A DNA stretch of 64,000 bases, taken from the NCBI RefSeq assembly GCF_000189635.1, contig NW_002476151.1, positions 124,001 through 188,000 on the forward strand, read 5' to 3'. The position numbers and the translations under genes are program-made. A model generated the notes under the pieces. The model was given only the letters and a program-made list of their open reading frames with translations, had not been told where the DNA came from and did not search any database. The stretch's first letter is position 1. The number at the start of each line of letters is the position of its first letter. Positions 50,001-61,600 of this stretch are shown piece by piece. Source of the stretch: Tetrahymena thermophila SB210 (lineage: Eukaryota; Ciliophora; Oligohymenophorea; Hymenostomatida; Tetrahymenidae).

Positions 50001-52763
50001 TGAATCAGGCTAAGCTTTACTATCACTACATAATAAGCATCCACTTGAATTGCAATTACTACAACCTACACTACAAGGAGTACAGCTCTATGATGAATTC
50101 AGATAATATCCACTTTGACACGTTTAACAAGCTGATAAAGATGTACATACTATGCATGGACTGATACATTTTTAACAATTAACCTAGCCTGCTACCTGAG
50201 TATATCCTGATAAGCAAGTGCATGTATTTGTTGGAAGATCTAATTCCCTAAATTGAGTCAAAGAATCACAAGATGTACATACATTCTTATTACTACACGT
50301 TTTACAAGTTGCATTACATGCTTAGCAAACACCATTACTATCCAAATAAAAGCCATCCTGACATACACAAACTTTATTAGAATTTGGTGAGGCTTTGCTA
50401 TCACTACATTACAAACATCCACTTGAATTGCAATTACTACAACCTACACTACAAGGAGTACAGCTATATGATGAATTCAGATAATATCCACTTTGACACG
50501 TATAGCAAGCTGATAAAGATGTACATACTATGCATGGACTGATACATTTTTAACAATTAACCTAGCCTGCTACCTGAGTATATCCTGATAAGCAAGTGCA
50601 TGTATTTGTTGGAAGATCTAATTCCCTAAATTGAGTCAAAGAATCACAAGATGTGCATACATTCTTATTACTACACGTTTTACAAGTTGCATTACATGCT
50701 TAGCAAACACCATTACTATCCAAATAAAAGCCATCCTGACATACACAAACTTTATTAGAATCTGGTGAGGCTTTGCTATCACTACATTATAAACATCCAC
50801 TTTAATTGCAAGTACTGCATCCTAAGCTACAAGCTTAACAAACACCATTAGAATCTAAATAAAAGCCACTTTAACAAACACAAACCTTACTTGAATTAAC
50901 TGATGCTTTACTATCAGTGCATTATAAACACCCGCTTTAATTACAGCTACTACAACCTATGCTACAGCTAACACAAGTGGATGATGAATTTAGGTATGAT
51001 CCTGCTTAGCATGTTTAGCAAGTTGTTAGAGATGTACAAGTTAAACATGTACCTTTACATTAACTACAACTACTTGCAGTAGGATTATAAAAATATCCTT
51101 TTACGCAAGAACCACATTAGTAAGAAGCGGTACCAAAGCAGGTCAAACAGTTAGGAAAACAAGTAAAAGAAGTAGAAAGATCAACTCCTAATATTAAAAA
51201 AAAAAAATTAGTTAATTTTAAGAAATAAAATATTAAATAAATAAATAATTACTCATGACATTGTTGCTATAATCGTATGCAATTAAATAATTAGCGTTCT
51301 TTTTATTAAATATATTTTAAATAATTTGTTTGTTTAAAAATATGAAATATACATAAGCAGGATAAAAACTCATGAAGTTTGAAGACTTTGGGTTATTGAT
51401 GGTTTCCTAAGGGACAGAAGAATTATCAATAGCATAAACTTTAAAAAATATAAATAAATAAATATTTAAAGTATTATTTTTATTATAATTTTACTTTGCA
51501 GTTTATTATTACTGATTATCACAATATTAAAATTAATTATTTAGATGTAATCAGGGCTTATTTAAAGAGCTTTAAAAAATTAAAAGGTTATAGAATAGTT
51601 GACTTCATCGATTTTATAAAATCCCAAATTATTATCTGATGATTGAGTTATTATTTACTTTGTCTATGGAAGCTAAGTTAAAAATTTTTTTTTAATAATA
51701 GTAAAATATTAGATTTATATATTTATTTACTGGATGGATTTTTGTTAACGATTAAGGAACATTTGCTTAGAAAACTACATTTGAAATTGTTATTGTTGAA
51801 CCAGGAGTATTACTTATTTAATTTTACATATCTAATAATAAATAGAAGGAACATAATTAAAATAGAATGGAGATAACAAAAATATTTTACAAAAAATAGT
51901 TTATTCACATCCAAAGGCTAAAATGTTGCTTGTCTATTAAATAAAATGTAGATTAATAACAGAATTAATATTGAATTTAAAATGTACATAATAAACTCCT
52001 TAGACAGGTCCACCAACACAAGTACCCTATGGTATATCAATATTGTAAAGTACTGAATTGTAATAAACTATTATTTTATGTTTTTTTTTTTCTATTTACT
52101 ATTTTTCTGAAAAAATTATATTTACTTGAAGTAGTATCAGCATACATAATCTAGTAAGCCTTTTATATTTAAAAATTGTGTTAAATTAATGATACATAAA
52201 GAGCTATTAAATTTAATACATTTAAATATGAATATATTTAGAAGATACTTTAAGCTGCCTATGACCCAAATGGATTTTGTAAAAGTATCTAAGACGAGGT
52301 GTAAGTAGTATCTAAAATGTTTTTAATGTAAATTTAGAAATTAGCCTAGTAAAAATAATTCTACCATATTGATTTGTGCCATCTGCGTAAATTATTTGAG
52401 GCTTTTAATAATGTTTAACAGTTATATAGAATAGATAATTAAAATAAAATTATTTTACATAAGTGTTACCAGCCATCGATACACAATTTATATTTTATTA
52501 AAACTTGAGCTAAACTGTAGGACTATATTAGTAAACTAATTCAAAGCATATATTTAATAACTTGTAATTATGAAATGTTAATGATGATTACTCGATAATG
52601 AATTTTAGGTCGGGTTACAAACTCCAAAGTCGTTAGAATTTAATACATAAAGTGAACCAATTTGGGAAGGGAGTGTAATCAATTGAGTTACTGTAGAGGC
52701 TTTTTGTAGCTTAAAAAAAGCAAAATATTAAAGTAATAAAAGTATTATTTAGGATATTTTCAT
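47090..52763 (-). CDS. Cys-repeat multi-pass membrane protein, family B
   Basis: Function unknown; predicted surface protein. The ATG at 52763 opens a signal peptide (MKISQIILLLLQYFAFF). The N-terminal region down to about 51,250 is interrupted by several short introns. From about 51,190 to 49,350 lies a long Cys-rich region of furin/TNFR-like units (for example CLTCTSLTTCQTCQAGSYL and KVCVCQDGFYLDSNGVCQAC), probably extracellular. A diagnostic segment follows (ASLLPLAISGNFQF, then DVSQLIYLMNFINL), then a multi-pass part at about 48,700-47,900 (for example SSFFFLTSTSLLFLFMV and MLLGWIVIGNLIFIIML). The cytoplasmic tail of about 260 residues is Ser/Pro/Gln-rich and ends VMEKLKSFHVNFKDEK at TGA 47090. 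The gene at 58,664-64,000 is a homologue. The Cys region contains near-identical DNA repeats, so its length may differ between strains or assemblies. Not all exon borders were resolved. Confidence 0.82.
49781..50050 (-). repeat. 135-bp tandem repeat within Cys-rich coding region
   Basis: Two direct copies (49781-49915 and 49916-50050), 45 codons each, encode the same CSTCNQSGCLQC-type unit. The period is a multiple of three, so copy-number change keeps frame. Confidence 0.85.
50041..50796 (-). repeat. 378-bp tandem repeat within Cys-rich coding region
   Basis: Copies 50041-50418 and 50419-50796 differ at about six positions in 378. Each encodes 126 residues of the extracellular Cys region. 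It is a recent duplication or a gene-converted pair. Confidence 0.9.
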
Positions 52764-55700
52764 ATTTTTAGTGCCTTTCTTTTTTTTGAGCGAATTAATT
52801 AAAATATGATTATTACAAAATAAATGCATTAAATTCCTTTAATTATTTATGTTTAATCAATAAATAAATAAATAAATTGCTTTAAAATAAATCCTTTATT
52901 AGGTTATTAATCATAGACAATAGTAATACCACCTTGCTTTTTGAGTTTATTTTTCTAATATTACTTACATTTTTCCAGTACATTTTTTGAAGAAATTTAA
53001 TATTCTCAAATTTGGTTACAAACATTTTTTTTATGCTTCTAGTACTTGAATATAGCTAAATGTACCACTTATTTTTGAATTTGTAAAATGAATATTCAAT
53101 TCATTAAAGTCTATATAAAGTTTTAACCTTATATTTTAACTAAAATATAGTAAAGAGTTTTGAAATTAAAATTCATCATTGTTAAAAAAATTGATCCATT
53201 AGATTTTCAAATATAATTAAAAAACAAATACCATTTTGAGAAGCATAATTTATTACTTAATTTTTGTACTTTCTGAGATTCATGACAACTATTTGTTAAA
53301 AAAGTATAAGCCTATTTTTGATGTATAATTTTAAACCAGTATTTTCAGTTTTTTAGATTTTTAACATATTTAAGCTAAGAAGAGAAGTATAATTAATTAT
53401 TTACGCTTCTTCATATACTATTTAGGATTAAGATTTACTTATTATCAAAAAATGGTAATTTAAAAAGGTTTGATTTGTTTTACAAATTAATTAGATACTT
53501 ACTATTCATTCCAGAGACTTTTTTATTTTTAAAATTTATCAAATCACTTTATTTTACATTTCTGCATTTAAAAAAATAATAGTTTTTTAATTTAATAATC
53601 TTAAATAAAAATCTAATATATTTTAATATATTTTGTTTTTTATCAATAATTGTTATAACTTACTTTTTAAAAAAGCAAAAATTTATGAAAGATACCCATT
53701 ATTCTCCTAAAGATATTACTTTACAATAATCTTATTATTTGATTATTTAATGACAAAGATAGTAGGAACTAGAAGTAAATAATAATTAATGATTAAATCA
53801 TAGAGACAAAAATTTACAAAATTTATGCATATGTGTAAAATATTTATAATCTTAAAATTTAAGATGAAATCATTTGATATTCTTACTTTTTAAATGAATT
53901 TCCTTGCCATAAAATAATTTTTATTTTATTTAAATTTTTTTAGCTACATTTTTACCACTTAAATCTATTTTAAGTCAAAATAATTAAATTCATAAAAATG
54001 ATAATGTTATAAGTATTTGATATTTAAGACATGTAATTGTAAGATAAATTAATCTAATATTTTATGAATAGAAATGAGCTAAATAGAAAAAAAGTTAAAA
54101 AAGAATGTCTTAACTATTTTTTAAGGATTTATAAACAAATCTTCGATATTTTAAAGTGTGAAATTATCATATTTTATTTTTGCGGAATTCCTTAGTAAAT
54201 TCTATTAAAAACAAATAACACAAATTTTTTTATTCTTTAAGATTTAATTCGTAAAAAAGTATAAAATATTTATGTCTTATTTTTTAAAAAATCTGAAAAA
54301 TATAATTAAATCAAAAACCTATTTTACAATATTTTTAATCCAAATATATTTAAATATCATTGATTTATTTAACCAATTTTTTTTTCTTTAATATAGAGTA
54401 ATTTGTTTAAATACATTATATAAGTCCTTAGATTATATTTTTATAGTTTAAATTAAAATTTTCCTTGATAACAATTACAATTCAGGTTTTTTTATAAAAG
54501 TATTTTAAATTATAATTTTAATTTTATTTTTAAAAAAATATTAAAATCAAACCAATTGCAATATTTATTTTTTTAATTGTATTTTATTAATCCTTAAACA
54601 AAATTAATGCATGTCTAGAAATTGAAATTAATTAAAAAATAAATTAATTAATTATTTGGCTAGATTCTCATATATTTTTATTCAATTTCCTTGCTCATAA
54701 CCAATTAAAATAATTTAATTAATATTATAAATTTTTAATTCATAAAAAATTACAATTAATTTAATGTTTTAGTGAAAAATGAAAAACTTTAATATAAAAG
54801 ATAATTTTATTATTACTGATAAAATAAATAAGTGATCTAAAAAAAGAAAAAAATATTTAAAAAATTTCTATTTTACAAATAGAAAAAATTTAATTAAAAG
54901 AAAAATAACAATCAAATTAGTAATAATTTATTTTTTGTAAAATTTTTTCTGAATTTAAAATAATAAATTAAATTTTATTCAAAAATTTATTAAAAGCTAG
55001 TTTAAATAAAAAAATCTTATTGTATTATTAAATAAATTATTCTCTTTTCTTAATCCTAAAAAATAAATGAACTACATAATTAAATATAAACTTATTATAA
55101 TTTTTGATTAAACTAGAGTAAATATAAATTTTTAATTAACATTTTATGATCTACAAATTCGTGAAATTACTTTTATCCTATATTTTTTATCATAAATTTA
55201 CAATTAAAAATATTTCTATTTTACATAAAAATACTTTAAAGGAATGTAATTTAATTTAGCAGTAATTAATTGATTTTATATTTTAAAATAATATCATCTA
55301 CACTAAAATAAAAAAAGAGTGTGCATTAGATTTCATTCAATAATCATTTATTTGAAATCTCAAATATCTAAAATTTCCATAAAGATAATATTAAGTTTAT
55401 CAACAAGCAGGATAGACTGAGTGAATATCATCACAATCTAAATAATTTGCATTAAACAAAAATATATATTAAAAAGATTTTTTTTCATTAAACTAAGACA
55501 AAATGAGTAAATAGTATTTTTATTTATGTTAAAAATTAATATTTAAATTTTTAAAAAAATAATCAAGAAATTCTTCAATAAACTAAAAAGATATAAAAAT
55601 ATGAAAAGAAAAACTCGTTTTAGTGTTTAAATTAAATTTATAAAAAGTTTGATATTAGTTTTTTATAATTTATGAAAAGGAAATTATGGATTTGGAAATA

Positions 55701-57019
55701 AGTTTTTATTTAAATAATCAAATAAATAATTTTAATATAAGTAAAAATTAACATGTGAAATATAAGAATGAACTTACTAATTGAATAATATTTATTATAT
55801 TACAATTTTTAAAAAAATACAATAAAGAAATTAATTCAGAGGTAAATGTTACTAAAGTTAAGTAGTTGAATGGATAATAAAAAAACACAATTTTTCTAGA
55901 TTAATTCTTTGACTAATAGAAGTTTAAGAGAATGTTAATATTGTAATTATTTGAGTAAAATTAGCTAACATGTAAAATGTCTAAATACTTACAATACTAA
56001 TATAAATAATTTTATACCATAGAATACAAGTATTTATTCACAAGTTAATCCTCTATAAAAAATGATACCTAAGACATGTAGATTGTCAAATAAAATAAGT
56101 GATATTTTGTAGAAATAAAATTTAAAACAAAATAAGCTAAAAACAAAAATTATATTTTTAATCTAATCTGTGTTTGTCTGTCTGATAAAAGCTTGTAAAA
56201 TTTACTCTTAATTATTTATAATTATTTCACTCAAAATTTACACTTAATTTTTAATCAGATTACAAATTCTAAAAATAATAATTTTAGATAGGTAACTCAA
56301 AATATTTCTATTTGAACAAATTAAATTTATAATTAATTTGGATAGCTTACATTACCACATTATTATACTTATCCAAATACTATCTTAATTCTATTGCAAG
56401 ATGATATTAGCAACAAAAAATAAAACCATACTAAATAATTATACTTTTAGATTCTAGACAAAATGTAATAAAGATACGAAACATAAACTAATTATTTAGA
56501 ATTTATATCGCTTAGCGAAATTAGATGATAATTCAAATTTCAATTTTTTATAAAAAGTATACTTGATTCATAGTATAAATTGCTGTGTTTTCTAGTACCT
56601 CAATCATACTTTTAGCTTAAATTTTAAAAACATAAAACTTTTAAACTTGCAAATAAATTATTTTATTAGTTTAAAAGTTAAAAATAGTGAAGGAGAAATA
56701 TAAATTTTTGAATCTGATGTTGTGAGCAGCGCATTTTGTTAGAACTGTAAAAGTAATCTAGTAAATTTTATAATTTATTGATGTCTTACATTAATATTAA
56801 ACAAAGAAAAGAAATAAATAGTTAATAAAAGAATTATCTGTGTATTTAATAATTTGATGATTTCTGCTAAAATAATAACATTCATTTATGATAATAAATT
56901 AATAATTCTATTTTGGGATAAGAATTATCATAAATTTATGGTATAAATAAAGGAAATTTAAGGTTATATATAATATAAATTAAATAAAAAATTTAAAAAA
57001 GATAAACTTTTAAAATAAG
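52764..57019. other. Long AT-rich region without a supported gene
   Basis: 4.3 kb between divergent genes, dominated by A/T homopolymers and ATTT repeats. At 52,910-53,340 (minus) there is a stretch of slightly higher GC with a readable frame (YIDFNELNIHFTNSKISGTF, then SYIQVLEAQKKCLQPNLRIL) and a possible 92-bp intron. A TGA cuts it upstream and no start was found, so it may be a gene fragment or chance. The rest shows nothing. Confidence 0.5.
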
Positions 57020-57763
57020 ATGAAAATTACTATTGCTTTTATTCTTTCAGTCGCAACTCTCTTTGCTACTGTTTATTGTTAACAAGAAAACTTTGCTTAA
57101 AAGGAAGACGATATTTGCTCAAGACAAGGATTCTACTCATGTAGACTTAGTCTTGGCTGCTATTATGATGGTGCCACAGCTTCTTGCAGAAAGATATAAT
57201 AAAAGGAATAAACTGAAAAGCTTTCATAAGAATATGATCATTGCAAAAATCTTGGTTCATATGCTTGTTCATCTTCTAGAGGATGTACTCCTGACGGAAA
57301 TGGTGGATGCAGAAAGATTTCTACCTAAAATTCAAATGGTGCCTTGAAAACTAAATCAACTCCTAACCCTGAAAATGGAATCAACAAAGATGACGACCAT
57401 TGCTCTAGAATAGGATTCTACGCATGTAGTTCTGATAGAGGATGTATGATTAACCCTTATACTGGTTAATGCTAAAAACTTTCTGACTAAGTAAAACAAT
57501 CTAATCAAACTAGTGAAAAATAACACACTATAGAATAATCTGTTTCTGATGACATTTGCACCAGAAGAGGTTTTTATGCTTGCAGTTCCGATGTAGGATG
57601 TTGGATTGACCCTTACACTGGTCATTGTGCTAAAATTCCTCAATAAGTAAAGACTTTGTAAGATTCCTACGATCATTGTTAAAACCTTGGTTTTTATGCT
57701 TGCTCTTCTTCTAGAGGTTGCACTCTTGATGGTAATGGCAGATGCAAGAAAATTTAACCTTGA
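57020..57763 (+). CDS. Secreted protein of five four-Cys repeats
   Basis: Not recognised. Single exon, 247 residues, ATG 57020 to TGA 57763. Residues 1-20 form a signal peptide (MKITIAFILSVATLFATVYC). There is no second hydrophobic segment, so it is probably secreted or stored in a granule and not GPI-anchored. Five repeats share C-x7-C-x5-C-x(7-8)-C, with Cys at 33/41/47/56, 75/83/89/97, 128/136/142/151, 180/188/194/203 and 220/228/234/242. The core is G-F-Y-A-C-S-S-x-x-G-C. Repeats 2 and 5 (YDHC, SSSRGCT, DGNG) form one type and 3 and 4 (SSD, NPYTG or DPYTG) another; repeat 1 is the odd one. Linkers are polar. Each module should hold two disulphides. GC content and codon choice (GCC, GAC, TGC) are above the local level, consistent with strong expression. 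Possible roles are extracellular matrix, mating-factor or defence; none is shown. Confidence 0.9.
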
Positions 57764-58663
57764 AAATTTGAATAAACGAATAAATACAATTATATATAAA
57801 ATTATAAATTATTGATGTGTTTTTATTTTTTGTTATTATTAGAAATTAAATATAAAATTTATAATATTTCAAACAAAACTCAATTAATAATCTTACATAT
57901 AAAAATAATACATATGTATACCTTTTTATTAAAAAGCAATAATCGTCGAAATCCAAAACAAGTAAAACTATTCTGAATCTACGAAACTATAATATTCAAG
58001 CATGTAGTTGCATTTTCAACTAGCGAAAGTTTATAGTTTAAAGTTATTTTATCAAGCAATACTAAAATCTATAAATCCTTCAATCATTTAATTTAAAATC
58101 AGATAATAAAAAATGGGTTCTTACTGTTTAAAAATAATTGTTGTCTCTTATGTTTTAATTTAAATTTTAAACAAAAAATAAAAATATTTTTAAAAGTTAA
58201 ATTTGTATTTATTTATTTAACATCATAATGTTACTATAAATGCTACTTTAAGTATTTAATATTACCAAAATAAAATGAATGGTTTATTTGTTATACTAGA
58301 AAATAATTATTTCACAGCATCAATATAATATAATTTATTTCATCTTCGACTAATTCTTGATTTTTATTTAACATCTGCTATTATTTAATATCTATTTAAA
58401 TAAAAGTTGATCCACAGTTTTTTATTTGAATTTAAGATTTTATGAAAAATTTAAAATTCCTTATAAAATAAGTAAAAATAAACACTTAATAAGAGCCATT
58501 AAATATAGATTTTTGAAAAAATTAATTCAGTACCAAATGATGTTCTCAATATTATATTTTGATGTATCTTAAAAAAGTATAGTAAAAGTTAATTTAATTA
58601 AAAATTCTAAAAAATATAAATATAAAAATCCTTATCACTTTTAAATAAATAAATAATTAGATT
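57764..58663. other. AT-rich convergent intergenic region
   Basis: 0.9 kb between the convergent 3' ends of the secreted Cys-repeat gene and the family B gene. A/T filler; nothing recognised. Confidence 0.5.
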
Positions 58664-61600
58664 TCATTTTTTATTTGCTTTAGGCAGTTTTTTCTTCTTT
58701 TAAGAATTTTAAGAAGAAGGCTTTTTATTAATTTCCTTTGAAGATTGTTATTCCTTTTATTAATGAGAATCAAACAAATTAGAATTACTGATATTATTAC
58801 TTATGGCATATTTATCATATTTATCAGATGCAGCAGTTAATTGTGACTGTTTTTTGTTGCTATATTTAGATTATTTTTTCCTTTATATTCTTATGATGTT
58901 CGTTATCTCATTATTTTTCATTTCAAAATTACCAAACATGCCATTTTAGCTACCTTATTTAATTGGAACTTAAGGGCTTGATAAATCATTCCGTGAAGAA
59001 ATTTAATTGAGCCTATTAGAATTTTAATTAACGCTCATATTATCATTTTAGTAAATGCTTTTAGTGCAGTTGGTTTATTGCATAGAAACCAAATCTTAAT
59101 TGCTATATACTTTAGATTAAGCAACTATATCTATCCTATTAGTTTCTATATCTTAGAAATCTTGTACTTTTTCTTACAAAAGCTAAATACTATTAGGCTA
59201 ATTGTTAATTGATATTTCTTAGAAATTTAATATTTTTTTAGATATTATATTCTACAGTTTTTATTAATCTATTACACTCATACTTTTAATTTAATCTTAT
59301 TAAGATGATTAAGAATATTATTTTATTTTTTCCATATCTATTAAAATGTCATTAGGAACTACTTTGTTTCTTTTGCTTTTAAACTCTTTAATTTTAGCTC
59401 TGATTTTTGTGAAATACATAAGTAACGCTGTACACGACTCATGAACAAATGACATAAAATCAGCTAAAATTATAATAAGAAGATTTGCAATAATGAACCA
59501 ACATAAATTTATTCTACTATCCTCAGTACTCTTTTCATAGCTCTTAAATAATATAGTAATTAGCATCGTTGAAGAAAAGAAAAATAATGTCTAAATCATA
59601 TGTTTATAATTATCAAGTTTAGATTTGTAAGGTTTAAATTTTACAGTTATAACTAACTGTATTAAGCTCCATACCATAAAAAGCACTATCTGTGTTAGTG
59701 GATAATTGTATAAAACTGTAACTACTAGTATCAAAAAAACTTTTCTCAGATACAAGAATATATTATAATATTGAAAATTTAAATTTTCAGTTAGTATTTC
59801 TGTGAAATAATTATGTTTCCCTATCTTGATCTAATAACAAATATAATAAGGGAAAACTATAAATACTATGGAAAAAAAAGTGAATAAGTAGCTTAATCCT
59901 TCTAAAAAGTAATCAGCCTATTTAATTGACTGAATTTGAAGAAATACAGCTATACACAGCTCTATGTATAATCCCCAAAGGATATCCAAATAAAATTTAG
60001 CATTAAAAAGCTTAGTTCTAGCTGTTTTTATTAATTTTCTTAATCTTTGAATTGGCAAAAATCTTGAAAATAAATTCATCAAAAGGTCTACAAGTATTAT
60101 CAAAATCAAAAGAGATAAGTTATCACCTTTTTTATATTAAAATAAGTAAGTAAATGTATTTTAATATTATTAAAAATTTTACCAAAATTAGCTAAATAAA
60201 ACCCTTATCTGTCTTCCTCACTAAATTTTTTTGGAGAGTCGTTATGAATCTCATCAAAATGTTCCATTTTATCAAAAAAATTTGTAAAAGGAATATTAAA
60301 TTCTCGAATGGCATCATAGAATAGTAAAAGATTTAATGGCAATCTATTTAAATTAATAATAATATATATTTGAAATTTATCAAATCTCTTTAAATTATTT
60401 AAACTTAATAAATATTATTTTACTCTATATTAATGAATATCATAGCATATATTAATTGGCATATATCCAAAAGTGAAGCTAAAAATTGGAAATTTCCGCT
60501 TATGAAAAGAGGAAGTATTGAAGATACTGCGATTTTTGAACCTGTTTCAGTGATTGAAGTGATCACTTATGTGGCTATTTTGTCATTTCCTTTTAAATTA
60601 GCTTTTAGCTGTACTTCTTAGCAGTTTGAGTAGCTTTTTAGATTAGGAATATTACAATTGCTTAAGTCTATACTAACATTACAATCTTATTCAATACCTA
60701 CATTAGGATTTATATTAATGTCTATTTAAGTACTACTGATAATTTAAAACTATATATCAAATTAAGAAAGAGGATGTTGAATAGTCCAAGCCTCATCTGA
60801 TAGCCTATCAATCGTAATTTAAATACAATCTTAAATAATTATCCCACTTTCTAAACTATCTTCGAAATTAATTTTTAGCTGATTACTGCTACTTGAAATA
60901 AGTTAGAAATAGTTTAATTTCATTTATTAGCATGAATTTTGATGGATTTCTTAATAACCTTAAATACATTAGCATTAACCATTTTAAAACACTCTATTAT
61001 ATTATTAGTTGCAGGGCAGACATTCACCAGTCTTATTATTAAAATCTGTAAAGTATTATTCAATGCAAATACACTCATTATGTACTAATCTTCTATTTGC
61101 AATTTGATTACACTATTTACTAGCATGACATTCTGCTATTTAGTCATTACATTAAACACATTATTTATCTTTTTCATAAAATCCTTTCATGCAAACACAT
61201 ATTTATTTGTAGCTTTCTCTATTTTAAGTTTAATCGCATAATATGCATGTATCTTTATTTTTACATTAAAGACATCCAGTGGGACATTGCTGGCATAACT
61301 GTGTTTAGTTATCTATGTAATATCTGTCTTAACAAATACATTAATTGTTTATTAATATTTTTTATTAAGTTGGATCACATAGCTAGCATATTCCTTCATT
61401 TGTTAGGCTAAAATATTAACTTTTACAATCACAAGTATATGTAGCTGGGTTAAAAACTCTGTTTAACCCATCTTCGCATTTAGTACATTTTTTTTAATTA
61501 TCTTAGCAAGTTTGACAGTTTGCAGAACATGGTTGACAGTTGTTATTAAGATCAGCGTAATACCCATCTTTGCATTAACAGACTTCATTTATCAATATGA

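Noticed and set aside
49622-50164. 180-codon plus-strand ORF rich in Tyr, His and Asn
   Set aside because: Antisense shadow of the Cys-repeat region of the minus-strand gene; its internal repeats mirror the coding repeats.
57356-57676. 106-codon minus-strand ORF and the 104-codon plus-strand ORF at 57033-57347
   Set aside because: Both are shadows of the secreted four-Cys repeat gene, which reads in another frame with a signal peptide and ordered Cys.
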